Below are positions 1-5,472 of a DNA stretch of 5,472 bases, one piece after another. The DNA lies in contig JANRIF010000237.1 of NCBI GenBank assembly GCA_033765245.1, positions 1 through 5,472 of the forward strand, read 5' to 3'. A program made the position numbers and the translations under genes. The notes below the pieces were generated by a model. It was given only the letters and a program-made list of their open reading frames with translations. It had not been told where the DNA came from and made no database searches. The DNA comes from GCA-002840015 sp033765245. Its GTDB lineage: Bacteria; Pseudomonadota; Gammaproteobacteria; Xanthomonadales; Xanthomonadaceae. Each line of letters opens with the position of its first letter. Positions within the stretch are counted from its first letter, which is position 1.

Positions 1-1171
1 CCGCCACCGCATCCGGCGTGTACGGCGCCAGCGGCCGCATCACCTCGGCCAGCGACTCGATCCTGGGGCGGCGATCCGCCTCCTCGGCGGCGGCGAAGCA
101 GCGCTTGCGCGTGGTTTCGTACAGTTCGAGCACTTGCGCCTGAGTCATCAGCCCCGACGCCAAGGCGATGTGCGCCGAACGCAGCAGCGGATCGGTCGCC
201 TCCAGCGCCACCAGCTCCTCTACGCTGCGCCACTCGATCTCGAAGTCGGTACCAGCGTGGCCCATGATGCGCGTTGTGCGCAGATGCAAAAAGGTGGGCC
301 GGCGCGTGCGTCGGCAATGCTCCACCGCACGTGCCACTTGCGCATAGCCTTCGGCCAGATCGAGGCCATCGGCGGTGAAATAATCGAGGCTCGGCCGCTG
401 CGAAAAACTCGCCGCGATCCAGCCGCTCGGCGTCTTCACCGAGATGCCGATGCCGTTGTCCTCGCACACGAACAACACCGGCGCCGGCAGCTTCTGGTAG
501 GCCGTCCAACTGGCGGTGTTGAAGGCGGTCTGCGCGCTGGCGTGATTGGCCGAGGCATCGCCGAACGAGCAAATCGTGATGCTGTCGTCCGGGATCGGCA
601 GCGCGTGACCGATGCGCTTGGCCTGCTCGATCGCCACCGCCGTACCCAGCGCCTTGGGCAGATGCGAGGCGATGGTGGACGTTTGCGGCAACACCCACAG
701 CGGCTTGCTGCCCCATACCTTGTGCCGCCCGCCGCTGGCCGGATCTTCGGCGCTGGCCGCGAAGCTGAGCGCCGAATCCATCACCGGGTCCATGCCAGGC
801 AGCTTGCGGAAGCGCTCCGCCATGAAGCCGCCGCTGCGGTAGTGCAGGAAGGCTGGATCGGTATGGCGCGTGAGCCGCGCCACCATCGCATTGCCCTCGT
901 GTCCCGAACTGCCGATGGTGTAGAAGACCTTGTTCTGCACCCGCAGCACCCGTGCCATCAGATCGAGATGGCGTGAGATCAGTTGCGACTCGAACAACGC
1001 CCGGAAGTCTGCCGCCGTACACGCACTGCCCGGCAGCACCGGCGCCTCGTCGCCCGGCGCACGCGCCACCTCACCCGACCACTGCTCGACGAACTCGGTA
1101 AAGTTGCGATCACAGATTTCGGCGCGGTTGAGGCCCTTCATGCGGGCGGGGATGGGCGTGCTGACGTTCAT
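1..1171 (-). CDS. Thiamine-diphosphate-dependent 2-oxo acid dehydrogenase E1, alpha-type N-terminal part (partial, runs off window)
   Basis: The frame reads 390 codons from ATG at 1171 to base 2 without a stop, so the 3' part lies outside the window. The enzyme should decarboxylate a 2-oxo acid on thiamine diphosphate and pass the acyl group to a lipoyl E2 protein in the cytoplasm; the substrate cannot be read from the sequence, but branched-chain 2-oxo acids or pyruvate are the usual ones. Visible landmarks are YTIGSSGHEGNA (residues 84-95), GGRHKVWG (147-154), the cofactor and Mg binding stretch from FGDASANH (203-210) to CEDNGIGISV (236-245), and the LRTTRIMGHAGTDFE loop (297-311). The usual GDG...NN motif is here GDA...DN, as I recall for a subgroup of E1 proteins that includes actinobacterial members. 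The frame is still open well past the length of the conserved alpha domain, so an alpha-beta fusion of about 700-760 residues is likely, but this is inferred. The start has no clear Shine-Dalgarno; Met11 is an alternative. Confidence 0.9.
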   Translation of the reverse strand, partial: MNVSTPIPARMKGLNRAEICDRNFTEFVEQWSGEVARAPGDEAPVLPGSACTAADFRALFESQLISRHLDLMARVLRVQNKVFYTIGSSGHEGNAMVARLTRHTDPAFLHYRSGGFMAERFRKLPGMDPVMDSALSFAASAEDPASGGRHKVWGSKPLWVLPQTSTIASHLPKALGTAVAIEQAKRIGHALPIPDDSITICSFGDASANHASAQTAFNTASWTAYQKLPAPVLFVCEDNGIGISVKTPSGWIAASFSQRPSLDYFTADGLDLAEGYAQVARAVEHCRRTRRPTFLHLRTTRIMGHAGTDFEIEWRSVEELVALEATDPLLRSAHIALASGLMTQAQVLELYETTRKRCFAAAEEADRRPRIESLAEVMRPLAPYTPDAVA

Positions 1172-1198
1172 GGCGGAGATCGCGAGGGAAAGCCGCGT

Positions 1199-1204
1199 AT
1201 TGTA
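1199..1204 (-). promoter_or_regulatory. Candidate -10 box (TACAAT) of the E1 gene
   Basis: On the minus strand TACAAT matches the sigma-70 consensus TATAAT at five of six bases. It lies 27 bases upstream of the E1 start codon, which would give a leader of about 20 bases. No good -35 hexamer is present at 16-18 bp spacing: that position falls inside the 8-bp tandem repeat and reads as variants of GTCCCG. The call rests on the -10 match and position only. Confidence 0.4.
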
Positions 1205-1206
1205 GC

Positions 1207-1250
1207 GGGACCACGGGACCACGGGACCACGGGACCACGGGACCACGGGA
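1207..1250. repeat. 8-bp tandem repeat, unit GGGACCAC, 5.5 perfect copies
   Basis: Five perfect copies of GGGACCAC run from 1207 to 1246, followed by a half unit GGGA at 1247-1250. On the minus strand the unit reads GTGGTCCC. The array sits in the spacer upstream of the E1 gene, ending 35 bases before its start codon and two bases before the candidate -10 box. The unit length is not a multiple of three, which fits a non-coding location. Such perfect short arrays can change copy number by replication slippage, so this is a candidate variable-number repeat. Confidence 0.95.
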
Positions 1251-1300
1251 AGAGCGTAAAGCACATTGGGTCCGCGAGGGATGCCAAGAGCGCAAAGAAC
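1250..1300. repeat. Intergenic repeat-like segment with two near-identical 12-base direct repeats
   Basis: AAGAGCGTAAAG (1250-1261) and AAGAGCGCAAAG (1286-1297) match at 11 of 12 bases, 36 bases apart. The sequence between and around them, of the type CGCGAGGGATGCCAAGAGCGCAAAG, resembles a degenerate short sequence I associate with dispersed intergenic repeats in proteobacteria (GGACGCCAAGGACGCAAAGAA-like). The direct repeats are visible here; membership of a dispersed family is a memory-based inference that needs a genome search. The segment adjoins the 8-bp tandem array without a gap. Confidence 0.5.
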
Positions 1301-1387
1301 TCCCGTGCCCGGCAGCATGGCCCACCATAGACCCTATGAGCCGAGAAAGCGGATCGCCGACATCGCGCCGCCCAGCCGGCCAGAAAA

Positions 1388-4300
1388 TCAGTCGGCGCAA
1401 CCGCCGATACGCTGCAATTCCCGGAAGTCACTGATGCGCCGGAACGGCCCAGCGATCTCGCTGTCGTCGAACTGGTAATCCAGGCGCAAGCGGTCGCAGC
1501 CGAACCGGGTGACCGTCGCCGTACCTACCCGCTGGCTGTTGCTGGTCGGCACGCGGAACAGCGCGCCACCGGTGGTGCGAATGATATCCAGCGTGCTTTG
1601 CCCGCCGGTTCCGAGTGGGCCTTGCAAGGTGAACCAGTGCTGCTGGCGCAGGTCGTCCGCGGCAGATTCGGTGTCGTAGGTGAACCAGGTGGCGAACAGC
1701 GTGTCCTGCGCCGGGATCGCGTTGAACATCAGTCCCTGGCCGCTGCTCGCGGGGTCGAACCAGGCGCCGTCTATCGCATCGGAAACGGCCGGGGAATTCG
1801 TGCCGGCCGGGCTGCCGCTGCACGCAACCCCTGGCGTCAGCCTGGACAGGGTAACCAAGCCGCTCAGTCCTTCGCTTTCGTCCGGGTCGAATTGGTAGCT
1901 GAATTGCGCGCGATCGCAACTCTCGAAGCGCAGGCGTGCTGAGCCTACCCGCCGCGGCGCGGTAACCCCAACGCCGAAGCGGCCGCCTTCGTTGATAAAG
2001 ATGTCCAGCGCGGCGTCCGGGCTCGGTTCGGCAAGCTCGCCTTGCAGCGTGTACCAGCGCAGTCCGCTGGGGTCGTTGCCGCCGTCCGGGGCAAAAGTGA
2101 GCCAGTTTGCGAACAGGGTGCGTGAGCCCACGATCCAGTCGAACGCCAGCCCCTGCCCGCTGCTCCATGGGGCATACCAAGCACCACTGACGCCATCCTG
2201 GTCGGCGCGCACCGTGCTAGCAACGCGGCCGGCATCGGCCAGTTCCAGCACGTTCGATCCCCAGCCGGCTCCGGCGTGAAGGTTGCCGACCCGAGCGCGT
2301 AGCCGCCCGTCGACCCATTGCAGCGGCAGCGGCGGCTGCAGTACGACAAACTGCTGAGTGAAAAACGGAACGCAAAGGTATGCGCTGCACTCGCAAATCT
2401 CGCCACCGCAGCTATCGGTCTGCTCGCGCAACAACGTGCCGGCGGCAATATCCAACTCGCGATAGCGCAGGTGATTGCGCTCGGTCTGCAATGCCGCTAG
2501 GCGCTGTGGTGCGATCAAGGCGATTCCGGCCGACCAGCCAAACGAGGCGCCAAGCGGGAATCGCCAGCGCTCGTCGCCGCTGGCACTATCCAGCGCAACG
2601 AGTTCCCATTCGCCCGGATTGAAGAAGACTTCCCCGTCGCCATTGCGCAAGGACACTCCGCCGTCGCGCATGCTGTACACAATCGTGTCGCCGTCCACGA
2701 CCAGATCGGCGACCGGTTGGTCGGCGATCAGCTCCCATAGTTTCTCGCCGCTCGCCAGATAGCGCGCGATCACACTCGACTCGTCGCCGTACATGATCGC
2801 CCCGCCATCGCTGGCGAAAGCGAGTCGATTTTGGGAGTTCGCGAACGTCACATTGCCGGTAAAGGCGGAGCGGAAACGCTCGCTGCCATCATGGTCCAGG
2901 CGCAGCAGACTGCCGCTCCCGTAGCTAAAATCGAAACCGGCCAGCAAGGCATCACCTTGGGCATTGAAGGTCGCCTGGCTGAGCAACAGTCCCTGCTGAG
3001 TGGAACCAAGCAGGGGGTACGATTGCTCGGACAATATCTCGCCATCGTCGCCGAGTAGCCAATGCGACAGCTCGCCAAACTCGCTGCTGATCGCCACGGC
3101 GCGGCCATCATCCAGCGCGGCGACGGCCTGGAACCGGTTTATCGAACTGCCCCCGGGCGGTGGCCGCGTGTCCTGCCACAGCAAGCTGCCATCGCTGCGA
3201 CGGTGACATTGCAGAAGGTAGTGGATCGAAACCAGGTCCTGGCCCCAACCGGCCAGACACACCATGCTTCTTGAAACGCTGAGCTGCATCTTGCCGGTGG
3301 CGAGGGCGAACTCGATTTGCCACGCTATGGGTGCCGTATCGCTGGCTCGGAAGGTCAACGTGGACGGAAGTACCGTGTCGATCGCATTCGGTTGCGAGAT
3401 CCATTGCGCCACCGCACCGTCGCTCGCCACCGCCTCGATCGGGGCCAGTGGACGTCCGGGCACGGCCAACTGCGACCAGGGCTCGGCCGGCTGGTCAAAG
3501 CCGATTCGCTGGGCGCCGATCGGGCCCAACAAGCCCCGACCGGTAATCCCCAGGGCGCGGTCATCGGGCAGCAGCAGCAAGCCGAGTTGCGAGAACACCG
3601 GCAAGCGCGCGCGTTCGCGCCCCTCGCCATCGACGCCGACGATACTGTGGGTCTCGTTGGCGCCGTCATAGACCAGCAACCACAGGCCGCCATCGCGGCG
3701 CGGGGCCAGTGGGCAATGTGTGGCGCGACTACCGCAAAACTGGCCGCCGCTGATGGTGCGGCTGGAGGTCAAGTTGCCGCTTGCCGACAGTCGCGCCACG
3801 GAGATCGTAGTGTCGGACGCACCGTCGCTGCCGTTCCCTCCATGTTGCAGCACCAGCCACAGGCCGTCCGCGACCGGTGCGCTGCTGCCAACGATGGTTG
3901 CCGCTTTGTCGAAACGGATTGTCGTCTCGAAGCGCGGAACGCCACCGAGGCTCAGACCCACGGCCAGCCAGTCCTTTTCCCGCCGGCCGGATCCGCCCGG
4001 CACAAACCGGCTGCTGAGCGCAAAGATGCCGGCACTGGCCGATACCCGGAGGTGCGCGACGCTGCTCGCCGTCGCCGACGTGCTGGATTGCCACAGCCAA
4101 TCGGCACTACCGTCCGCACGCAGGCGCTGGATACGCGCACGCGCCACCTGTGGATTACCGGCGTCGCGGCGATGCCCGGCCACGAACACACCGGCCGCCG
4201 CCGGATCCGCGCGCATCTCGACCAGAGTGTCCAACGGGTCGTCGAACCCGACCCGGGCCGCGATAACACCGTCCTCACGCAGGCGCAGCACCGCCGCGAT

Positions 4301-4786
4301 GCGCAGCGACGAGTGGTCACCAAGCGCAACCCATATCGCCCCAGTGGCGTCCATTTCCAGGCCACGGCAATCGCCGCCGTCGAGCACAATCTGCCATTGC
4401 GTCTTGCCGGCGACGTCCAGTCGACCGAGCTCGCATCGCGTCAGCCGCACATCCCCAGCGGTCGTCCGGCCGGCCGCGTATAGCACACCACCATCGGCCA
4501 AGCGCTTGAGCGGCAGTTGAATGTTGGCGCCCACAAATGACCGCGCCTGCTGGCGTCCATCCGCATCGAAGCGGATCAGGGCACCACGTGCCACTTCCCG
4601 GTTCTGCACGATCACACCCGATGCCCAGTAGCCATCGGCAGCGAATTCGGAAAACAACGCGGGGACGAACGCCCCCGCCGGCTGTGGATTGGGGTCAGCC
4701 GCCTCGGTCCAGGGTTCGGCACGGGCCGACTGCCACTGCGAAGCCAAAAGCCCCAGGCACAACAGGCCGCGTAACGTTCCCCACAT
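1388..4786 (-). CDS. Large exported beta-propeller-like protein with duplicated C-terminal domain
   Basis: This 1132-residue protein is of unknown specific function. Residues 1-23 form a Sec signal peptide: a short n-region with Arg6, a hydrophobic core LLCLGLLA and an ARA cleavage site before Glu24, so the protein is periplasmic, surface-bound or secreted. From about 40 to 820 it shows repeated strands with DG/SG turns followed by aromatic residues, such as GKTQWQI (127-133), GSADWLW (226-232), GSLLWQD (533-539), GEKLWEL (680-686) and GDERWRF (737-743). This is the style of PQQ-like or quinoprotein-like beta-propellers. No catalytic motif is recognised. A cluster of four cysteines follows at 793-805. 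Residues 864-989 and 1003-1130 are two copies of one domain. The mature chain has 14 cysteines, an even number, mostly in near pairs, suggesting disulfides. The start is supported by AAGGAG seven bases upstream. A surface, adhesion or extracellular-enzyme accessory role is possible but unproven. Confidence 0.88.
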   Translation of the reverse strand: MWGTLRGLLCLGLLASQWQSARAEPWTEAADPNPQPAGAFVPALFSEFAADGYWASGVIVQNREVARGALIRFDADGRQQARSFVGANIQLPLKRLADGGVLYAAGRTTAGDVRLTRCELGRLDVAGKTQWQIVLDGGDCRGLEMDATGAIWVALGDHSSLRIAAVLRLREDGVIAARVGFDDPLDTLVEMRADPAAAGVFVAGHRRDAGNPQVARARIQRLRADGSADWLWQSSTSATASSVAHLRVSASAGIFALSSRFVPGGSGRREKDWLAVGLSLGGVPRFETTIRFDKAATIVGSSAPVADGLWLVLQHGGNGSDGASDTTISVARLSASGNLTSSRTISGGQFCGSRATHCPLAPRRDGGLWLLVYDGANETHSIVGVDGEGRERARLPVFSQLGLLLLPDDRALGITGRGLLGPIGAQRIGFDQPAEPWSQLAVPGRPLAPIEAVASDGAVAQWISQPNAIDTVLPSTLTFRASDTAPIAWQIEFALATGKMQLSVSRSMVCLAGWGQDLVSIHYLLQCHRRSDGSLLWQDTRPPPGGSSINRFQAVAALDDGRAVAISSEFGELSHWLLGDDGEILSEQSYPLLGSTQQGLLLSQATFNAQGDALLAGFDFSYGSGSLLRLDHDGSERFRSAFTGNVTFANSQNRLAFASDGGAIMYGDESSVIARYLASGEKLWELIADQPVADLVVDGDTIVYSMRDGGVSLRNGDGEVFFNPGEWELVALDSASGDERWRFPLGASFGWSAGIALIAPQRLAALQTERNHLRYRELDIAAGTLLREQTDSCGGEICECSAYLCVPFFTQQFVVLQPPLPLQWVDGRLRARVGNLHAGAGWGSNVLELADAGRVASTVRADQDGVSGAWYAPWSSGQGLAFDWIVGSRTLFANWLTFAPDGGNDPSGLRWYTLQGELAEPSPDAALDIFINEGGRFGVGVTAPRRVGSARLRFESCDRAQFSYQFDPDESEGLSGLVTLSRLTPGVACSGSPAGTNSPAVSDAIDGAWFDPASSGQGLMFNAIPAQDTLFATWFTYDTESAADDLRQQHWFTLQGPLGTGGQSTLDIIRTTGGALFRVPTSNSQRVGTATVTRFGCDRLRLDYQFDDSEIAGPFRRISDFRELQRIGGCAD
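1394..1780 (-). repeat. Second copy of the C-terminal repeat domain (residues about 1003-1131)
   Basis: The copy begins with GAWFDPASSGQGL (1007-1019), continues with a strand LFATWFTYD (1030-1038), HWFTLQG (1050-1056), LDIIRTTGG (1066-1074), RVGTATV (1086-1092), then Cys1097, LDYQF (1102-1106), and closes with Cys1130 two residues before the stop. Each element has a counterpart in the same order in the copy before it. The W1009-C1097 distance is 88 residues and C1097-C1130 is 33. I do not recall an official domain name, though the pattern is familiar from secreted proteins of Xanthomonadales. Confidence 0.85.
1811..2197 (-). repeat. First copy of the C-terminal repeat domain (residues about 864-992)
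   Basis: The copy begins with GAWYAPWSSGQGL (868-880), followed by LFANWLTF (891-898), RWYTLQG (910-916), LDIFINEGG (927-935), RVGSARL (946-952), Cys957, FSYQF (962-966), GLSGLVTLSRL (973-983) and Cys989. The W870-C957 distance is 87 residues and C957-C989 is 32, one residue different from the second copy in each case. The two copies are separated by a short Gly/Ser/Pro/Asn linker (about 990-1002). DNA identity is low by eye, so the duplication is old. Confidence 0.85.
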
Positions 4787-4793
4787 GCAGATG

Positions 4794-4799
4794 CTCCTT
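4794..4799 (-). promoter_or_regulatory. Strong ribosome binding site AAGGAG for the secreted protein
   Basis: On the minus strand AAGGAG lies seven bases before the ATG at 4786. The match to the 16S anti-Shine-Dalgarno and the ideal spacing fix the start, which also gives a complete signal peptide. Confidence 0.85.
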
Positions 4800-4815
4800 G
4801 GTAGTCCAATTCATT

Positions 4816-4834
4816 GCCGACGTAACCTGTCGGC
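4816..4834. repeat. 6-bp inverted repeat with 7-base loop upstream of the secreted-protein gene
   Basis: GCCGAC (4816-4821) and GTCGGC (4829-4834) are perfect inverted copies around a 7-base centre. The element ends 29 bases upstream of the secreted-protein start codon and 16 bases before its ribosome binding site. It could be an operator for a dimeric regulator or a hairpin in the mRNA leader. It is short enough to occur by chance in GC-rich DNA. Confidence 0.35.
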
Positions 4835-5101
4835 TTGCAAATCCCGTCAGGCAAGGCCAGCGGACAATATCCGTTACACAAACACAAGCGCCGGCGAACG
4901 ATAGCCAAGTGCCCGTTAACTTTCCGTCGAGGGACAGCCTAAGGACATAGACGATTCCCCTGTCGCCTGGGTGTCGCGACCTCATCCCCACCTCAGTAGT
5001 CACCTGATACCCGCGAGATCCGATCGTTTCCGATTCACGATTTTCCTTGCGGGCGGGTGTCAGGGCGGCCGGGGACGGGACGCACGCCGATTCGGTAGTC
5101 C

Positions 5102-5137
5102 GCCACAAAACGCAGTCAGTTCACATGTGGTTGTGGC
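5102..5137. repeat. 7-bp inverted repeat enclosing an 8-bp palindrome, downstream of the LOG-type gene
   Basis: GCCACAA (5102-5108) and TTGTGGC (5131-5137) are perfect inverted copies with a 22-base centre that contains the palindrome CACATGTG (5122-5129). The element begins 48 bases after the stop codon of the LOG-type gene. No T-run follows on either strand, so it is not a standard intrinsic terminator. A regulator site or a degenerate terminator is possible. Confidence 0.3.
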
Positions 5138-5184
5138 CTGCTTTCCGCGGACCTTGCGCCCCATGCCCACGCCGGAACATCCGC

Positions 5185-5472
5185 CTATGGCCGCGCCTGG
5201 GACAGGCCCAGGCTGCGAAGCTGCGCCTCAAGCTCCGCCATCGAGCCCCAGGCCAGGATGGGCGAGTTCTGCCGTTCGTCCGGTGGATTCGACGGCAAGT
5301 CGTTGGACCAACCTCCGCAGCCAACGAGCGGAAGCAGTGGGCGCTTGTGCAACCAAGCCAGGCAGACTTCCGAAATCGTGCCGGCGCGCCCGCCGATGAC
5401 GATGCATGCATCCCCGGCGAGTGCCATCAGCAGGTTGCGTGCGTCGCCCATTCCGCAGGGGATGACCACGGT
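5185..5472 (-). CDS. LOG/SLOG-fold protein, TIGR00725-like (C-terminal fragment, start outside window)
   Basis: The frame is open at the window edge and gives 95 residues before a TAG stop at 5187-5185. The fragment contains GMGDARN (residues 7-13 of the fragment) and GGRAGTISE (27-35). These match the TGxxxARN and GGxxGTxxE nucleotide-binding signatures of the TIGR00725/SLOG family, related to LOG-type phosphoribohydrolases and sometimes annotated as putative molybdenum cofactor carrier or lysine decarboxylase-like. The PGG of true cytokinin-activating LOG enzymes is IGG here, so that activity should not be assumed. About half the usual 160-190 residue length is visible. A GTG second codon at 5469 is likely internal, because the family continues upstream of it. 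The C-terminal part after about residue 50 is variable and has no signature. Confidence 0.8.
   Translation of the reverse strand, partial: TVVIPCGMGDARNLLMALAGDACIVIGGRAGTISEVCLAWLHKRPLLPLVGCGGWSNDLPSNPPDERQNSPILAWGSMAELEAQLRSLGLSQARP

Larger units (their letters stand above)
1172..1387. other. 216-base intergenic spacer between the secreted-protein gene and the E1 gene
   Basis: No gene is supported here. The spacer contains the candidate -10 box, the 8-bp tandem array, the 12-base direct repeats, and a small perfect hairpin (CATAG-ACC-CTATG, 1326-1338). I see no hairpin followed by a T-run after the secreted-protein stop codon, so no intrinsic terminator can be named. I also see no thiamine-diphosphate riboswitch motif, as expected for an enzyme that uses the cofactor rather than making it. 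Confidence 0.6.
4787..5184. other. About 400-base gene-free region between the LOG-type gene and the secreted-protein gene
   Basis: No convincing gene is present. A 137-codon minus-strand frame (4695-5108) crosses the region but runs out of frame into the signal-peptide end of the secreted protein, shows no recognisable domain and is treated as spurious. The base composition looks more AT-rich by eye than the flanking genes. The stretch contains the two inverted repeats listed separately and the ribosome binding site. I could not assign a confident -35/-10 pair. Its length suggests the secreted-protein gene has its own promoter and leader here. Confidence 0.55.

Noticed and set aside
134..976. 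280-codon plus-strand open frame
   Set aside because: It is antisense to the E1 coding region, which has unmistakable family motifs; the plus-strand product is low-complexity and Arg/His-rich.
1207..1250. Possible CRISPR array
   Set aside because: The units are 8 bp and contiguous with no spacers, so this is a simple tandem repeat.
1326..1338. Hairpin CATAG-ACC-CTATG as terminator of the secreted-protein gene
   Set aside because: The stem has only five pairs, is AT-rich and is not followed by a T-run on the minus strand.
1172..1387. Possible thiamine-diphosphate riboswitch upstream of the E1 gene
   Set aside because: The spacer lacks the conserved CUGAGA-type core, and it is largely filled by tandem and direct repeats.
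1428..2180. 250-codon minus-strand frame inside the secreted-protein gene
   Set aside because: It is out of frame with the well-supported 1132-codon gene, very Arg-rich and without any recognisable domain.
3317..4483. 388-codon plus-strand open frame
   Set aside because: It lies wholly antisense to the secreted-protein gene, is rich in Arg/Ala/Gly/Gln as expected for a GC-rich shadow frame, and has no domain or start signal.
4973..4980. Palindrome GTCGCGAC
   Set aside because: An isolated 8-base palindrome in GC-rich DNA is expected by chance and has no supporting context.
4695..5108. 137-codon minus-strand frame crossing the intergenic region
   Set aside because: It overlaps the signal-peptide region of the secreted protein in another frame, has no ribosome binding site I can see and no recognisable domain.

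Overview
The window is GC-rich and looks like ordinary chromosomal sequence from a proteobacterium. The gene content and the style of the secreted protein suggest a gammaproteobacterium near the Xanthomonadales/Lysobacterales. That placement is inferred from protein style only; no marker gene is present. All three genes I can support lie on the minus strand, so transcription runs from high to low coordinates. Long open frames on the plus strand are antisense shadows of these genes.

In order of transcription, 5472-5185 holds the C-terminal part of a LOG/SLOG-fold protein of the TIGR00725 type, whose start lies outside the window. A gene-free stretch of about 400 bases follows (4787-5184), with two inverted repeats and a strong ribosome binding site at its end. 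Next, 4786-1388 encodes a 1132-residue exported protein. It has a signal peptide, a long beta-propeller-like region, a four-cysteine cluster and two tandem copies of a C-terminal domain of about 125 residues.

A 216-base spacer (1172-1387) carries an 8-bp tandem repeat of 5.5 copies, a pair of 12-base near-identical direct repeats and a candidate -10 box. The window ends with the first 390 residues of a thiamine-diphosphate-dependent 2-oxo acid dehydrogenase E1 protein (1171 down to the window edge). This is the best-recognised enzyme here, and it is missing from a simple search for complete frames because it runs off the edge.

I see no functional link among the three genes. The wide spacers argue against one tight operon. 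I see no mobile element, CRISPR array, RNA gene or defence system. The points most worth a second look are the duplicated C-terminal domain, the cysteine pairing of the secreted protein, and the tandem repeat abutting the likely promoter of the E1 gene.
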